Positions 1-7,516 are shown, counted from the stretch's first letter. The stretch is DNA of 64,000 nt from Streptococcus salivarius (GCF_009738225.1 NZ_CP018187.1:692501-756500); one strand, 5' to 3'. Notes: a model not told the origin generated them from the sequence alone. Numbers and translations are program-made.

Positions 1-426
1 GCAGTTGTTAAGGCTATTAACGAACTTTTGGCTAACAAAGACCCATTCCTCAAGGTGCTACAGAAAAATATAGCTACTGTATTTAATGGAGAAAATGATA
101 ATGCCACTGATGACATTGATAGCAAATTGGAAGAATTACAACAACAGCTTCTTATTCAAGCAAAATCCAAGAATGACTATGAAGATGTGGCTGATGAAAT
201 TTACCGCCTTCGAGAATTGAAGCAAAATGCACTTGTTGAAAATGCAGAGCGAGAAGGAAAAAGGCAACGAATCGCTGAAATGACTGATTTCTTGAATAAA
301 CAATCCGCAGAGTTGGAGGAATATGATGAGCAGTTGGTAAGGCGGCTTATTGAAAAAGTAACGATATATGAAGATAAGCTCACCGTTGAATTCAAGTCTG
401 GGATTGAGATTGACGAAGAGATATAG
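1..426 (+). CDS. Large serine recombinase, C-terminal part (5' end outside window)
   Basis: The frame is open from the first base, so the gene begins upstream and only the last 141 residues are visible. The piece is charged and leucine-rich, with a helical, coiled-coil-like stretch in its middle (residues about 40-110), and ends with a LVRRLIEKVTIY segment followed by a short beta-like FKSGIEID tail. From memory this is the typical C-terminus of TndX/TnpX-type large serine recombinases of Firmicutes ICEs. These enzymes cut and join att sites with an N-terminal catalytic serine that is not in this window. It lies directly before the mef/msr(D)/catQ block, and rlmD-type att scars follow at 6.8 kb, so it is the likely integrase of that element. 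A terminator hairpin follows the stop at once. Family call fairly sure; exact subgroup unknown. Confidence 0.7.
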   Translation, partial: AVVKAINELLANKDPFLKVLQKNIATVFNGENDNATDDIDSKLEELQQQLLIQAKSKNDYEDVADEIYRLRELKQNALVENAEREGKRQRIAEMTDFLNKQSAELEEYDEQLVRRLIEKVTIYEDKLTVEFKSGIEIDEEI

Positions 427-480
427 AATATTAACCGCCAATTAAGGGCTAACACCCTTTGGCGGTTAATATTGGATTTT
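427..480 (+). terminator. Intrinsic terminator after the recombinase
   Basis: A perfect 15-bp inverted repeat (427-441 with 459-473) with an inner AAGGG/CCCTT pairing (444-448 with 455-459) begins one base after the stop codon. It is followed by a run of T. It should separate recombinase transcription from the mef operon. Confidence 0.8.
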
Positions 481-493
481 TTTAATTTTAAAG

Positions 494-522
494 TTGCTTA
501 AAACGACTTGTTGTGTTAAAAT
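494..522 (+). promoter_or_regulatory. Promoter of the mef operon
   Basis: TTGCTT at 494-499 and TAAAAT at 517-522 are separated by exactly 17 bp, about 40 bp upstream of the mef leader peptide. The match to a sigma-A promoter is good and the position is as expected for mef/msr elements. Confidence 0.7.
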
Positions 523-562
523 ATATGATGATCCAAATAAGAATTTAGGAGGAACCGAAACT

Positions 563-589
563 ATGACAGCCTCAATGCGTTTAAGATAA
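563..589 (+). CDS. mef leader peptide MTASMRLR
   Basis: This 8-codon ORF (MTASMRLR) has an AGGAGG ribosome binding site about 10 nt upstream. The peptide matches, from memory, the leader described for mef(E)/mel operons. In those, a macrolide stalls the ribosome on the leader and prevents formation of a downstream terminator. A hairpin with a T-run starts 10 nt after its stop, which fits that attenuation model. Confidence 0.8.
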   Translation: MTASMRLR

Positions 590-598
590 GCTGGCAAT

Positions 599-636
599 AA
601 AAAAAGCAGAATCTATACCCGATGATAGGCTTTTTT
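599..636 (+). terminator. Attenuator hairpin behind the mef leader peptide
   Basis: AAAAAAGC (about 600-607) pairs with GCTTTTTT (629-636), with an inner CTAT/ATAG pairing (613-616 with 625-628). A T-run closes the structure. It lies between the leader peptide and mef. Known mef/mel leaders use such a terminator as the regulated step; the role here is inferred from position. Confidence 0.7.
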
Positions 637-750
637 GTTGTGCTTATTTATACGATATTGAGCATTCATTAGTTACGGTGAGGATATTGGTTATTTAACT
701 ATACCTTTATTTAACTATGTCTTTAATATGAATGTTTCCAAATTGTATGT

Positions 751-796
751 ATGCAGACCAAAAGCCACATTGTGGGGTTTGGCCTGCATTTTTTAT
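751..796 (+). terminator. Second hairpin in the mef leader
   Basis: ATGCAG (751-756) pairs with CTGCAT (784-789), with further internal pairing CCAAA/TTTGG and CCACA/TGTGG. A TTTTTTA run follows. It sits 60 bp before the mef start codon and looks like a second intrinsic terminator within the 5' leader. Confidence 0.6.
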
Positions 797-856
797 TGCC
801 TAGAATGCTATTCAAAATAGAAATTCAAGCAAAATAATATGCAGGAGATAATATAA

Positions 857-2074
857 ATGGAAAAATACAACAATTGGAAACGAAAATTTTATGCAATATG
901 GGCAGGGCAAGCAGTATCATTAATCACTAGTGCCATCCTGCAAATGGCGATTATTTTTTACCTTACAGAAAAAACAGGATCTGCGATGGTCTTGTCTATG
1001 GCTTCATTAGTAGGTTTTTTACCCTATGCGATTTTGGGACCTGCCATTGGTGTGCTAGTGGATCGTCATGATAGGAAGAAGATAATGATTGGTGCCGATT
1101 TAATTATCGCAGCAGCTGGTGCAGTGCTTGCTATTGTTGCATTCTGTATGGAGCTACCTGTCTGGATGATTATGATAGTATTGTTTATCCGTAGCATTGG
1201 AACAGCTTTTCATACCCCAGCACTCAATGCGGTTACACCACTTTTAGTACCAGAAGAACAGCTAACGAAATGCGCAGGCTATAGTCAGTCTTTGCAGTCT
1301 ATAAGCTATATTGTTAGTCCGGCAGTTGCAGCACTCTTATACTCCGTTTGGGATTTAAATGCTATTATTGCCATCGACGTATTGGGTGCTGTGATTGCAT
1401 CTATTACGGTAGCAATTGTACGTATACCTAAGCTGGGTAATCAAGTGCAAAGTTTAGAACCAAATTTCATAAGGGAGATGAAAGAAGGAGTTGTGGTTCT
1501 GAGACAAAACAAAGGATTGTTTGCCTTATTACTCTTAGGAACACTATATACTTTTGTTTATATGCCAATCAATGCACTATTTCCTTTAATAAGCATGGAA
1601 CACTTTAATGGAACGCCTGTGCATATTTCTATTACGGAAATTTCCTTTGCATTTGGGATGCTAGCAGGAGGCTTATTATTAGGAAGATTAGGGGGCTTCG
1701 AAAAGCATGTATTACTAATAACAAGTTCATTTTTTATAATGGGGACCAGTTTAGCCGTTTCGGGAATACTTCCTCCAAATGGATTTGTAATATTCGTAGT
1801 TTGCTGTGCAATAATGGGGCTTTCGGTGCCATTTTATAGCGGTGTGCAAACAGCTCTTTTTCAGGAGAAAATTAAGCCTGAATATTTAGGACGTGTATTT
1901 TCTTTGATCGGAAGTATCATGTCACTTGCTATGCCAATTGGGTTAATTCTTTCTGGATTCTTTGCTGATAAAATCGGTGTAAATCATTGGTTTTTACTAT
2001 CAGGTATTTTAATTATTGGCATTGCTATAGTTTGCCAAATGATAACTGAGGTTAGAAAATTAGATTTAAAATAA
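857..2074 (+). CDS. mef(A): Macrolide efflux MFS transporter, Mef(A) family, possibly Mef(I)
   Basis: A 405-residue proton-driven membrane exporter of 14- and 15-membered macrolides, the usual Mef length. It has about twelve hydrophobic segments and the MFS loop motif GVLVDRHDRKK after the second one (about residues 66-76). N-terminal and C-terminal stretches match the Mef(A)/Mef(E) sequences I remember almost exactly. The middle-to-C-terminal part (about residues 255-310) differs clearly, which suggests another mef subclass or a mosaic. Linkage to catQ favours mef(I), as in IQ elements (inference). Start: ATG with AGGAG upstream. Together with msr(D) behind it, it forms the classic efflux plus ribosome-protection pair. 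Regulated by the leader peptide and hairpins at 563-796. Confidence 0.93.
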   Translation: MEKYNNWKRKFYAIWAGQAVSLITSAILQMAIIFYLTEKTGSAMVLSMASLVGFLPYAILGPAIGVLVDRHDRKKIMIGADLIIAAAGAVLAIVAFCMELPVWMIMIVLFIRSIGTAFHTPALNAVTPLLVPEEQLTKCAGYSQSLQSISYIVSPAVAALLYSVWDLNAIIAIDVLGAVIASITVAIVRIPKLGNQVQSLEPNFIREMKEGVVVLRQNKGLFALLLLGTLYTFVYMPINALFPLISMEHFNGTPVHISITEISFAFGMLAGGLLLGRLGGFEKHVLLITSSFFIMGTSLAVSGILPPNGFVIFVVCCAIMGLSVPFYSGVQTALFQEKIKPEYLGRVFSLIGSIMSLAMPIGLILSGFFADKIGVNHWFLLSGILIIGIAIVCQMITEVRKLDLK

Positions 2075-2094
2075 ACAATATTGGAGGAATATTT

Positions 2095-2115
2095 ATGTAT
2101 CTTATTTTCATGTAA
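2095..2115 (+). CDS. msr(D) leader peptide MYLIFM
   Basis: ATG TAT CTT ATT TTC ATG TAA, preceded by GGAGG, between mef and msr(D). The six-residue peptide MYLIFM is, from memory, the leader reported to control msr(D) by macrolide-dependent ribosome stalling. It gives msr(D) its own second layer of induction in addition to the mef leader. Confidence 0.8.
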   Translation: MYLIFM

Positions 2116-2120
2116 CTCTT

Positions 2121-2148
2121 CCTGCTAAAATCGCAGGGTTTTCCCTGC
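2121..2148 (+). promoter_or_regulatory. Alternative hairpins between msr(D) leader and msr(D)
   Basis: CCTGC (2121-2125) can pair with GCAGG (2133-2137), or GCAGGG (2133-2138) can pair with CCCTGC (2143-2148). The two pairings exclude each other, the arrangement expected for a stall-controlled attenuator directly after the leader peptide. Confidence 0.6.
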
Positions 2149-2193
2149 ATACAAGCAAATGAAAGCATGCGATTATAGACAGGAGGAAATGTT

Positions 2194-3657
2194 ATGGAAT
2201 TAATATTAAAAGCAAAAGACATTCGTGTGGAATTCAAAGGACGCGATGTTTTAGATATAAATGAATTAGAAGTATATGATTATGACCGTATTGGTTTAGT
2301 AGGAGCAAATGGTGCTGGAAAAAGCACTTTACTCAGGGTACTTTTAGGAGAATTAACTCCCCCAGGATGTAAAATGAATCGTCTGGGTGAACTTGCCTAT
2401 ATTCCCCAGTTGGACGAAGTAACTCTGCAGGAGGAAAAAGATTTTGCACTTGTAGGCAAGCTAGGTGTTGAGCAATTAAATATACAGACTATGAGCGGTG
2501 GTGAAGAAACAAGGCTTAAAATAGCACAGGCCTTATCGGCACAGGTTCATGGTATTTTAGCGGATGAACCTACGAGCCATTTAGACCGTGAAGGAATTGA
2601 TTTTCTAATAGGACAGCTAAAATATTTTACAGGTGCACTGTTAGTTATTAGCCATGACCGCTATTTTCTTGATGAAATAGTAGATAAAATATGGGAACTG
2701 AAAGATGGCAAAATCACTGAGTATTGGGGAAACTATTCTGATTATCTTCGTCAGAAAGAGGAAGAACGTAAGAGCCAAGCTGCAGAATACGAACAATTTA
2801 TTGCGGAACGTGCCCGATTGGAAAGGGCTGCGGAGGAAAAGCGAAAACAGGCTCGTAAAATAGGACAGAAGGCAAAAGGTTCTTCAAAGAAAAAAAGTAC
2901 TGAAGACGGAGGGCGTTTAGCTCATCAAAAATCAATAGGAAGTAAGGAAAAAAAGATGTATAATGCTGCTAAAACCCTAGAGCACAGGATTGCGGCCTTA
3001 GGAAAAGTAGAAGCTCCGGAAGGCATTCGCAGAATTCGTTTCAGGCAAAGTAAAGCATTGGAGCTCCATAATCCATACCCTATAGTCGGTGCAGAAATTA
3101 ATAAAGTATTTGGGGATAAGGCTCTGTTTGAAAATGCATCTTTTCAAATTCCGTTAGGAGCAAAAGTGGCGTTAACTGGTGGTAATGGAATCGGAAAAAC
3201 AACTTTAATCCAAATGATCTTAAACCATGAAGAAGGAATTTCTATTTCGCCTAAGGCAAAAATAGGTTACTTTGCACAGAATGGTTACAAGTACAACAGT
3301 AATCAGAATGTTATGGAGTTTATGCAGAAGGATTGTGACTACAATATATCAGAAATTCGTTCAGTGCTAGCATCTATGGGGTTCAAACAGAACGATATTG
3401 GAAAAAGTTTATCTGTTTTAAGCGGTGGAGAAATTATAAAATTGTTGCTTGCTAAAATGCTCATGGGTAGATATAACATCCTAATAATGGATGAACCCAG
3501 TAACTTCCTTGACATACCAAGCTTAGAGGCTTTGGAAATATTTATGAAGGAGTATACTGGAACTATAGTGTTTATCACCCATGACAAACGGCTACTCGAC
3601 AATGTGGCTGATGTGGTTTATGAAATTAGTGATAAGAAAATAAATCTGAAACATTAA
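2194..3657 (+). CDS. msr(D): ABC-F ribosomal protection protein Msr(D)
   Basis: A 487-residue ABC-F protein with two ATP-binding domains and no membrane segments. Domain 1 shows Walker [10 protein letters not shown] (about residue 38), signature SGGEE and Walker B-type [12 protein letters not shown] basic linker rich in Lys/Arg/Glu (about residues 185-260) joins it to domain 2, with [14 protein letters not shown] and [12 protein letters not shown]. Such proteins enter the ribosomal E site and displace macrolides from the exit tunnel; they are not exporters. The length and sequence fit Msr(D)/Mel. The gene has a strong AGGAGG site and follows mef by about 120 bp with its own leader peptide. 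A hairpin (about 3667-3704) follows the gene. Confidence 0.95.
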   Translation: MELILKAKDIRVEFKGRDVLDINELEVYDYDRIGLVGANGAGKSTLLRVLLGELTPPGCKMNRLGELAYIPQLDEVTLQEEKDFALVGKLGVEQLNIQTMSGGEETRLKIAQALSAQVHGILADEPTSHLDREGIDFLIGQLKYFTGALLVISHDRYFLDEIVDKIWELKDGKITEYWGNYSDYLRQKEEERKSQAAEYEQFIAERARLERAAEEKRKQARKIGQKAKGSSKKKSTEDGGRLAHQKSIGSKEKKMYNAAKTLEHRIAALGKVEAPEGIRRIRFRQSKALELHNPYPIVGAEINKVFGDKALFENASFQIPLGAKVALTGGNGIGKTTLIQMILNHEEGISISPKAKIGYFAQNGYKYNSNQNVMEFMQKDCDYNISEIRSVLASMGFKQNDIGKSLSVLSGGEIIKLLLAKMLMGRYNILIMDEPSNFLDIPSLEALEIFMKEYTGTIVFITHDKRLLDNVADVVYEISDKKINLKH

Positions 3658-3788
3658 ATTTAAGGTAGTCGCCGGTCAATGTAGTCTGTACTGGCTGGCG
3701 GCTCCATTGTTAAAAAGTATAAAGACTTTTTTTCTTTGGCAAAAATTAATGTATACTAAAATAATTTTAATAAGGAGTATTAAAATCA

Positions 3789-4313
3789 ATGAGAGATATC
3801 GAAATAAAAGAGAATATACTATTTCAGATAGACATGTGCTGGCAACTTTATCTTTATCACACAGAGAATCTAAAGGAGACAGAGGCACTTTGGACATTCA
3901 GTCCCATGGGTCTGCAGATAAGAAGGCAAGACGATGGATGGAGTATAGATTGGCCTGAAATCGAAAGTTACGAGATTGGACCGTCCAGTATTGCATGGAT
4001 TATGTGGCATATTATATATTGGTGGCGCACTACGTTAGATTACAATTTTGGAGATGGTACCTTGAAAAAGGAAGACATTACTTGGCCTGGAAGTGTTGAA
4101 AAAGCAAAAGAAGAAATAAAAACTCTTCATGATAAATGGGTTGAAAAATTAATCAATATGTCGGATGCAGAATATCAATCACAGCAGTATGCAAAATGGC
4201 CACTTGAGGGTAGAAGCTTTGCTGATACTGCATTATGGTTAAATGGAGAATTGATGAAAAATGTAGCCGAAATAGGTTATGGACGATTTCTATATGCAGC
4301 TTGTAAAAAATAG
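3789..4313 (+). CDS. DinB-like four-helix protein
   Basis: A 174-residue soluble protein of the DinB/YfiT type (DinB_2-like), a fold whose metal-binding members act as thiol-dependent transferases. Visible features are a helix with a His in LYHTE near residue 24 and the tryptophan-rich IAWIMWHIIYWWR stretch at about residues 68-80, with the His where DinB proteins carry a metal ligand. A third His (TLHDKW) lies near residue 113. Start: ATG with AAGGAG 11 nt upstream. It is followed at 49 bp by a nitroreductase, so the two may be cotranscribed. Substrate unknown. It is accessory cargo behind msr(D); ORFs of this kind are reported from mef(I)/catQ elements as far as I recall. Confidence 0.7.
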   Translation: MRDIEIKENILFQIDMCWQLYLYHTENLKETEALWTFSPMGLQIRRQDDGWSIDWPEIESYEIGPSSIAWIMWHIIYWWRTTLDYNFGDGTLKKEDITWPGSVEKAKEEIKTLHDKWVEKLINMSDAEYQSQQYAKWPLEGRSFADTALWLNGELMKNVAEIGYGRFLYAACKK

Positions 4314-4361
4314 AGATAGCGATAAATACGAGAATAATTTTTTTAAAGAAGGAGACTACCA

Positions 4362-4943
4362 ATGAATAGTATAATAGAAAACATATTAACAAGAAGAAGC
4401 ATACGAACTTTTAGAGGGACTCAGATATCAGAGGAGGATTTAAATACCATTCTAACAGCGGGAAGCTATGCGCCTAACGGGATGGGAACACAGAGCTGGA
4501 AGTTTACAGTCATTCAAAAAACCAGTGTACTTGCAAAAGTGAATGAGGCTATTCGCCTAACCCTTATATCTATACCTGTTGTAGCAGAAACGCATCCTTA
4601 TGTTGTGAGCCTTGTTGAAAAAGCGAAAGACGAGAGTTCAAATTTCCTGTATCATGCCCCTACCTTTATTATTGTTTCTAACTTAAAGGACAACGGAAAC
4701 TCTATGCCGGATTCAGCATTAGCCATCGGGAATATGATGCTGGCAGCACACTCACTCGGTATTGGTTCCTGCTGGCTAAATCAGCTGCCAGGACTCACAA
4801 ACATGCCCTTAATCCGTGAGCTTTTATCAGATCTTGATGTTCCCGTAAATCATATTGTTTACGGGTCTGTCGTTATGGGTTATGCTGCAGAGGAGCCGAA
4901 ACAGGCTGCCCTTCGTAAAAATGTCGTAAATATTATTCGTTGA
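4362..4943 (+). CDS. Nitroreductase family FMN oxidoreductase
   Basis: 193 residues, the usual size for a single-domain nitroreductase that works as an FMN-dependent homodimer. The N-terminal RRSIRTF motif (residues 11-17) is the family FMN-phosphate contact. The SYAPNGMGTQSWKF stretch near residues 34-47 and GIGSCWLNQ near 133 are also typical. Such enzymes reduce nitro groups or quinones with NAD(P)H. The substrate here is unknown. A good GGAG site lies upstream. The gene sits between the DinB-like and GrpB-like genes of the resistance block. Whether it affects nitro-drugs or chloramphenicol is speculation. Confidence 0.85.
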   Translation: MNSIIENILTRRSIRTFRGTQISEEDLNTILTAGSYAPNGMGTQSWKFTVIQKTSVLAKVNEAIRLTLISIPVVAETHPYVVSLVEKAKDESSNFLYHAPTFIIVSNLKDNGNSMPDSALAIGNMMLAAHSLGIGSCWLNQLPGLTNMPLIRELLSDLDVPVNHIVYGSVVMGYAAEEPKQAALRKNVVNIIR

Positions 4944-4965
4944 GAACGAGATTGGAGGTTTAATA

Positions 4966-5430
4966 TTGTTTATACGAGTAGTTCCGTATGACCCCTTTTG
5001 GGAAGTAGAGTATGAAAATGAATCACAGATGATAAGGAACATATTGAAGGATATATTGGTGGAGATTTACCATATTGGTAGTACAGCAGTTAAAGGGTTA
5101 TCCGCTAAGCCAATCATTGATATAATGCCTGTAGTGACAAATATTAGTTTGGTTGATAAGCATAACGAAGAATTTGTAGCCATTGGATATGAGTGTATGG
5201 GTGAATTTGGTGTTGAAAGACGGAGATATTTCCGCAAGGGTGGCGATAATAGAACACACCAGATTCATATTTTTGAGCAAAGCAATCACAAAGATATTAA
5301 TAGGCATATAGCGGTAAGGGACTTTCTGCGTACACATCCTGACATCGCTTTAGAGTATGGTGAATTAAAGATGAAACTGGCTTTTCGATTTCCAGATGAT
5401 ATTGAAGGCTACGTAAGAATGCTTTTATAA
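4966..5430 (+). CDS. GrpB family (UPF0157) nucleotidyltransferase-fold protein
   Basis: 154 residues starting at TTG with GGAGG 7 nt upstream; no in-frame ATG fits better. The core motif IYHIGSTAVKGLSAKPIIDI (about residues 35-54) is the GrpB signature, with the GS and D..D pattern of nucleotidyltransferase folds. The protein is slightly shorter than most GrpB members. No function is known; a nucleotidyltransferase activity is an inference from the fold. It is the last intact gene before catQ. The stop is followed by 84 bp that look like coding sequence in another frame (see 5430-5513). Confidence 0.75.
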   Translation: MFIRVVPYDPFWEVEYENESQMIRNILKDILVEIYHIGSTAVKGLSAKPIIDIMPVVTNISLVDKHNEEFVAIGYECMGEFGVERRRYFRKGGDNRTHQIHIFEQSNHKDINRHIAVRDFLRTHPDIALEYGELKMKLAFRFPDDIEGYVRMLL

Positions 5431-5513
5431 AGCAGCTAGAGAAAGATGCTTTGCAATGGTGGCAAATTCTCAAAGGATTGCAAGAAGCAGCTGAGGATAA
5501 TCCGTATAACTAA
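5430..5513 (+). pseudogene. Short coding-like remnant after the GrpB-like gene
   Basis: In the frame starting at 5430 the DNA encodes a 27-residue protein-like tail (begins KQLEKDALQWW, ends DNPYN) and then a stop. It overlaps the GrpB stop by one base and has no start codon of its own. It may be a frameshifted extension of the GrpB-like protein or the end of a deleted gene. I do not recognise the family. Confidence 0.3.
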
Positions 5514-5614
5514 CAATTACATATCATGCTGATTCGTATTGGTGGAATAACACGAATTAATAAAGGATATATTTGTAGTAGCAAGTGTATTTGTTTTATA
5601 TTCTATGACCCTAT

Positions 5615-5643
5615 TTGATTTACATGATTCTATATGGTATAAT
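5615..5643 (+). promoter_or_regulatory. Promoter of catQ
   Basis: TTGATT (5615-5620) and TATAAT (5638-5643) with a 17-bp spacer, about 45 bp upstream of the catQ leader peptide. A strong sigma-A type promoter. Confidence 0.8.
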
Positions 5644-5689
5644 GTACTTGCTTATAAATATAGATGCTTGGATAGCAGGAGGTTGCAAG

Positions 5690-5719
5690 ATGATGATGGC
5701 AGTTAAATTAGCCTTCTAA
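5690..5719 (+). CDS. cat leader peptide MMMAVKLAF
   Basis: A nine-codon ORF (MMMAVKLAF) preceded by AGGAGG. Its last codons form the left arm of the hairpin that covers the catQ ribosome binding site. This is the layout of inducible cat genes: a chloramphenicol-stalled ribosome on the leader opens the hairpin. Confidence 0.75.
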   Translation: MMMAVKLAF

Positions 5720-5748
5720 AATTAAATAATAAAATTTTAGGAGGCTAA
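5708..5748 (+). promoter_or_regulatory. Translation attenuator hairpin of catQ
   Basis: 16-nt arms at 5708-5723 and 5733-5748 are complementary except for one position, which can form G-U in RNA. The right arm contains the AGGAGG of catQ (5739-5744), so the folded hairpin hides the ribosome binding site. The left arm lies within the leader ORF, so a stalled ribosome would free it. Confidence 0.85.
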
Positions 5749-5751
5749 TTT

Positions 5752-6411
5752 ATGAAATTTAATTTGATAGATATAGAGGATTGGAATAGAAAGCCATACT
5801 TTGAGCATTATTTAAATGCGGTAAGGTGCACTTACAGTATGACTGCAAATTTAGAGATAACTAGTTTACTGCGTGAAATTAAACTTAAGGGCCTGAAACT
5901 GTACCCTACGCTTATTTATATCATCACAACTGTAGTTAATCGTCACAAGGAGTTCCGCACCAGTTTTGATCAAAACGGTAAGTTAGGATACTGGGATAGT
6001 ATGAACCCAAGTTATACTATCTTTCATAAGGATAACGAAACTTTTTCAAGTATTTGGACAGAGTATGACGAGAACTTCCCACGTTTCTACTATAATTACC
6101 TTGAGGATATCAGAAACTATAGCGACGTTATGAATTTCATGCCTAAGGCAGGTCAACCTGCTAACACAATTAATGTGTCCAGCATTCCTTGGGTGAATTT
6201 TACCGGATTCAACTTGAATATATATAATGATGCAACATATCTAATCCCTATTTTTACTATGGGTAAGTATTTTCAGCAGGATAATAAAATTTTATTACCT
6301 ATGTCTGTACAGGTGCATCATGCGGTTTGCGACGGTTACCATACCAGCAGATTTTTTAATGAGGTACAGGAATTAGTCTCAAATTTTGAGACATGGTTAG
6401 GAGAAAAATAA
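5752..6411 (+). CDS. catQ: Type A chloramphenicol acetyltransferase CatQ
   Basis: 219 residues, the standard length of a trimeric CAT that transfers acetyl from acetyl-CoA to the 3-hydroxyl of chloramphenicol. The catalytic motif HHAVCDGYH near residue 190 contains the active-site His and the structural Asp. The N-terminus MKFNLIDIEDWNRKPYFEHY is typical for streptococcal and clostridial CATs. The sequence agrees with CatQ as I remember it. Expression is predicted to be chloramphenicol-inducible through the leader peptide and hairpin directly upstream. Linkage of catQ to mef and msr(D) is the hallmark of IQ-type elements. Confidence 0.92.
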   Translation: MKFNLIDIEDWNRKPYFEHYLNAVRCTYSMTANLEITSLLREIKLKGLKLYPTLIYIITTVVNRHKEFRTSFDQNGKLGYWDSMNPSYTIFHKDNETFSSIWTEYDENFPRFYYNYLEDIRNYSDVMNFMPKAGQPANTINVSSIPWVNFTGFNLNIYNDATYLIPIFTMGKYFQQDNKILLPMSVQVHHAVCDGYHTSRFFNEVQELVSNFETWLGEK

Positions 6412-6609
6412 TATTAAAATGCTTGTGCTCGGGAGTTATAAACAAAGATCGAAAATATTGTTAAGATCGTGAGGAAGCAAAGCGACCGAAGAAGTATATG
6501 TTCCATCTATGCAAGGACTTCCCGAGAAGGCGAGTGACAGCGAAGACCGATTGGAAGGAGTCTGAGCTAAGTGGAGTAATATATTCATTCATTATAGAAC
6601 CATCATTTC
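6412..6609 (+). other. Non-coding stretch after catQ
   Basis: A 198-bp stretch with higher GC than its flanks. It contains an imperfect pairing CTCGGGAGTT (about 6428-6437) with ACTTCCCGAG (about 6517-6526). A 50-codon open frame runs through 6480-6630 but lacks a start with a ribosome binding site and matches nothing I know. It may be a structured remnant of the element. Confidence 0.3.
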
Positions 6610-6638
6610 AAAGGATTAGAGAAATCTAATCCTTTTTC
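6610..6638 (+). terminator. Intrinsic terminator after the catQ block
   Basis: AAAGGATTAG (6610-6619) pairs perfectly with CTAATCCTTT (6626-6635) over a 6-nt loop, followed by T-rich sequence. Confidence 0.8.
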
Positions 6639-6716
6639 TAGGTATTTTTATCCTAAGAATTTAATATGACAATCACGAGTTTAATTTTTATTTTGGTGCT
6701 ATTTATCCTAAGCAGA

Positions 6717-6824
6717 GCAAAAACACTAATTGCCGGTGATATGCTGGGAGTTGAGGATGGGTATCATGTTCCTTCTCTTGAGCAGATTAATTTCTATCAT
6801 AATACGTATCATCATTTTAATTAG
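6717..6824 (+). pseudogene. Remnant of an MBL-fold hydrolase C-terminus
   Basis: In this frame the DNA reads LIAGDMLGVEDG followed by about 20 further residues and a stop. The AGD.L.VEDG pattern is typical of the C-terminal strand of metallo-beta-lactamase-fold hydrolases. There is no N-terminal part; the sequence upstream is non-coding. The stop codon touches the first rlmD half-site, so the fragment was probably cut by recombination there. Confidence 0.35.
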
Positions 6825-6907
6825 TGGATATGTTTCCACAAACGCCCAAAACCGTTGATATGTTCCCCTAAACCTCGAAACAGCTAAAAAACGGTTGATA
6901 TGTTCCC
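6824..6907 (+). repeat. Three tandem rlmD half-sites (DMFP-encoding att cores)
   Basis: GTGGATATGTTTCC (6824-6837), GTTGATATGTTCCC (6854-6867) and GTTGATATGTTCCC (6894-6907) recur at spacings of 30 and 40 bp. Each encodes VDMFP, the end of the rlmD catalytic domain next to the HVE motif. Only the last part of the gene is present each time. They look like left halves of att sites left by separate integration or excision events. Confidence 0.7.
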
Positions 6908-6940
6908 ATGGACGCTGACATCAATAATGAACACTCGAGC

Positions 6941-6979
6941 CATGTTGAGTGTGTGAGTTTATTGGTAAAACGCAGTTAA
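6941..6979 (+). pseudogene. rlmD 3'-end scar 1 (HVECVSLLVKRS)
   Basis: The sequence encodes HVECVSLLVKRS and a stop, the C-terminus of 23S rRNA (uracil-5)-methyltransferase RlmD. It lies 34 bp after the third DMFP half-site but in another frame, with a short unrelated insert in between. No upstream gene body is present. Confidence 0.7.
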
Positions 6980-6980
6980 A

Positions 6981-7034
6981 CATCTCGCTTTTACATTTCA
7001 AGGCGAGATGCTTCAAAGCTCCACTGGAGCTTTG
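6981..7034 (+). terminator. Two hairpins behind rlmD scar 1
   Basis: CATCTCGC (6981-6988) pairs with GCGAGATG (7003-7010). CAAAGCTCC (7014-7022) pairs with GGAGCTTTG (7026-7034). Neither has a clear T-run, so termination is uncertain, but both lie where an rlmD terminator would be. Confidence 0.4.
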
Positions 7035-7039
7035 AACTC

Positions 7040-7366
7040 CCACAAACGCATCACGTTGAGGCGGTATCACTTTTGTCCAAACTCGATGTCGATAAGCATA
7101 TAGACGTTGAAATTGAGCTGGATGAGCTTGATTTGACCAGTGCTGAAAGTAAGGCAACATATGCTCAAATCAAAGAATATGTTTGGAATAAATTTGAATT
7201 ATAAGTTCCGACATTATATATTGCACAGATAAAAAGGAAATGTGGAATAGAATTACGAGAACATTACAGCAAGTCTAAAAAGGAGAAACAAATTATTCCA
7301 CAGTGTACACCTGAAAAAGAAGAAGCTATCATGGATGCCTTGAGACACTTCAAAATGATTGAATAG
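7040..7366 (+). pseudogene. rlmD 3'-end scar 2 with extended C-terminal domain, one internal stop
   Basis: The frame begins PQTHHVEAVSLLSKLDVDKH, the RlmD C-terminus, and continues as an extra domain (LDLTSAESKATYAQIKEYV and so on) often attached to RlmD in ICE-bearing strains. A TAA at 7202-7204 interrupts it, where an AAA codon would restore the frame to a stop at 7364-7366. The 10-bp sequence CCACAAACGC occurs both at the first DMFP half-site (6836-6845) and here (7040-7049). Joining these two copies gives a continuous VDMFPQTHHVEAV reading frame, so a 204-bp segment seems to have been inserted between them. Confidence 0.7.
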
Positions 7367-7398
7367 AAAAGAATGACAGCATATGACTTTCTGCATTT

Positions 7399-7476
7399 AT
7401 GACATTCCTACTTGGTATAGGAACAGCTATTATTCCTTTCTTGCAAGGTATCAATGAGAAAATAGGCTCAATATAA
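7399..7476 (+). pseudogene. Short hydrophobic ORF remnant
   Basis: A 25-codon frame (MTFLLGIGTAIIPFLQG and so on) encodes one hydrophobic helix without a ribosome binding site. It may be the end of a lost membrane protein gene. Not recognised. Confidence 0.2.
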
Positions 7477-7516
7477 AGATTGATAGGATCATTTTTATAT
7501 TTAAAGGAGCGTTGAA

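Noticed and set aside
3707..3958. ORF overlapping the DinB-like gene
   Set aside because: Another frame of the DinB-like gene; no ribosome binding site and poor composition.
6420..6600. oriT or replication origin after catQ
   Set aside because: Only one weak inverted repeat, no nic-site motif or relaxase gene nearby.
6824..6907. Short direct repeats, possible CRISPR or iteron array
   Set aside because: Only three units with unequal spacing (30 and 40 bp); the unit encodes DMFP of rlmD, so att half-sites explain it.
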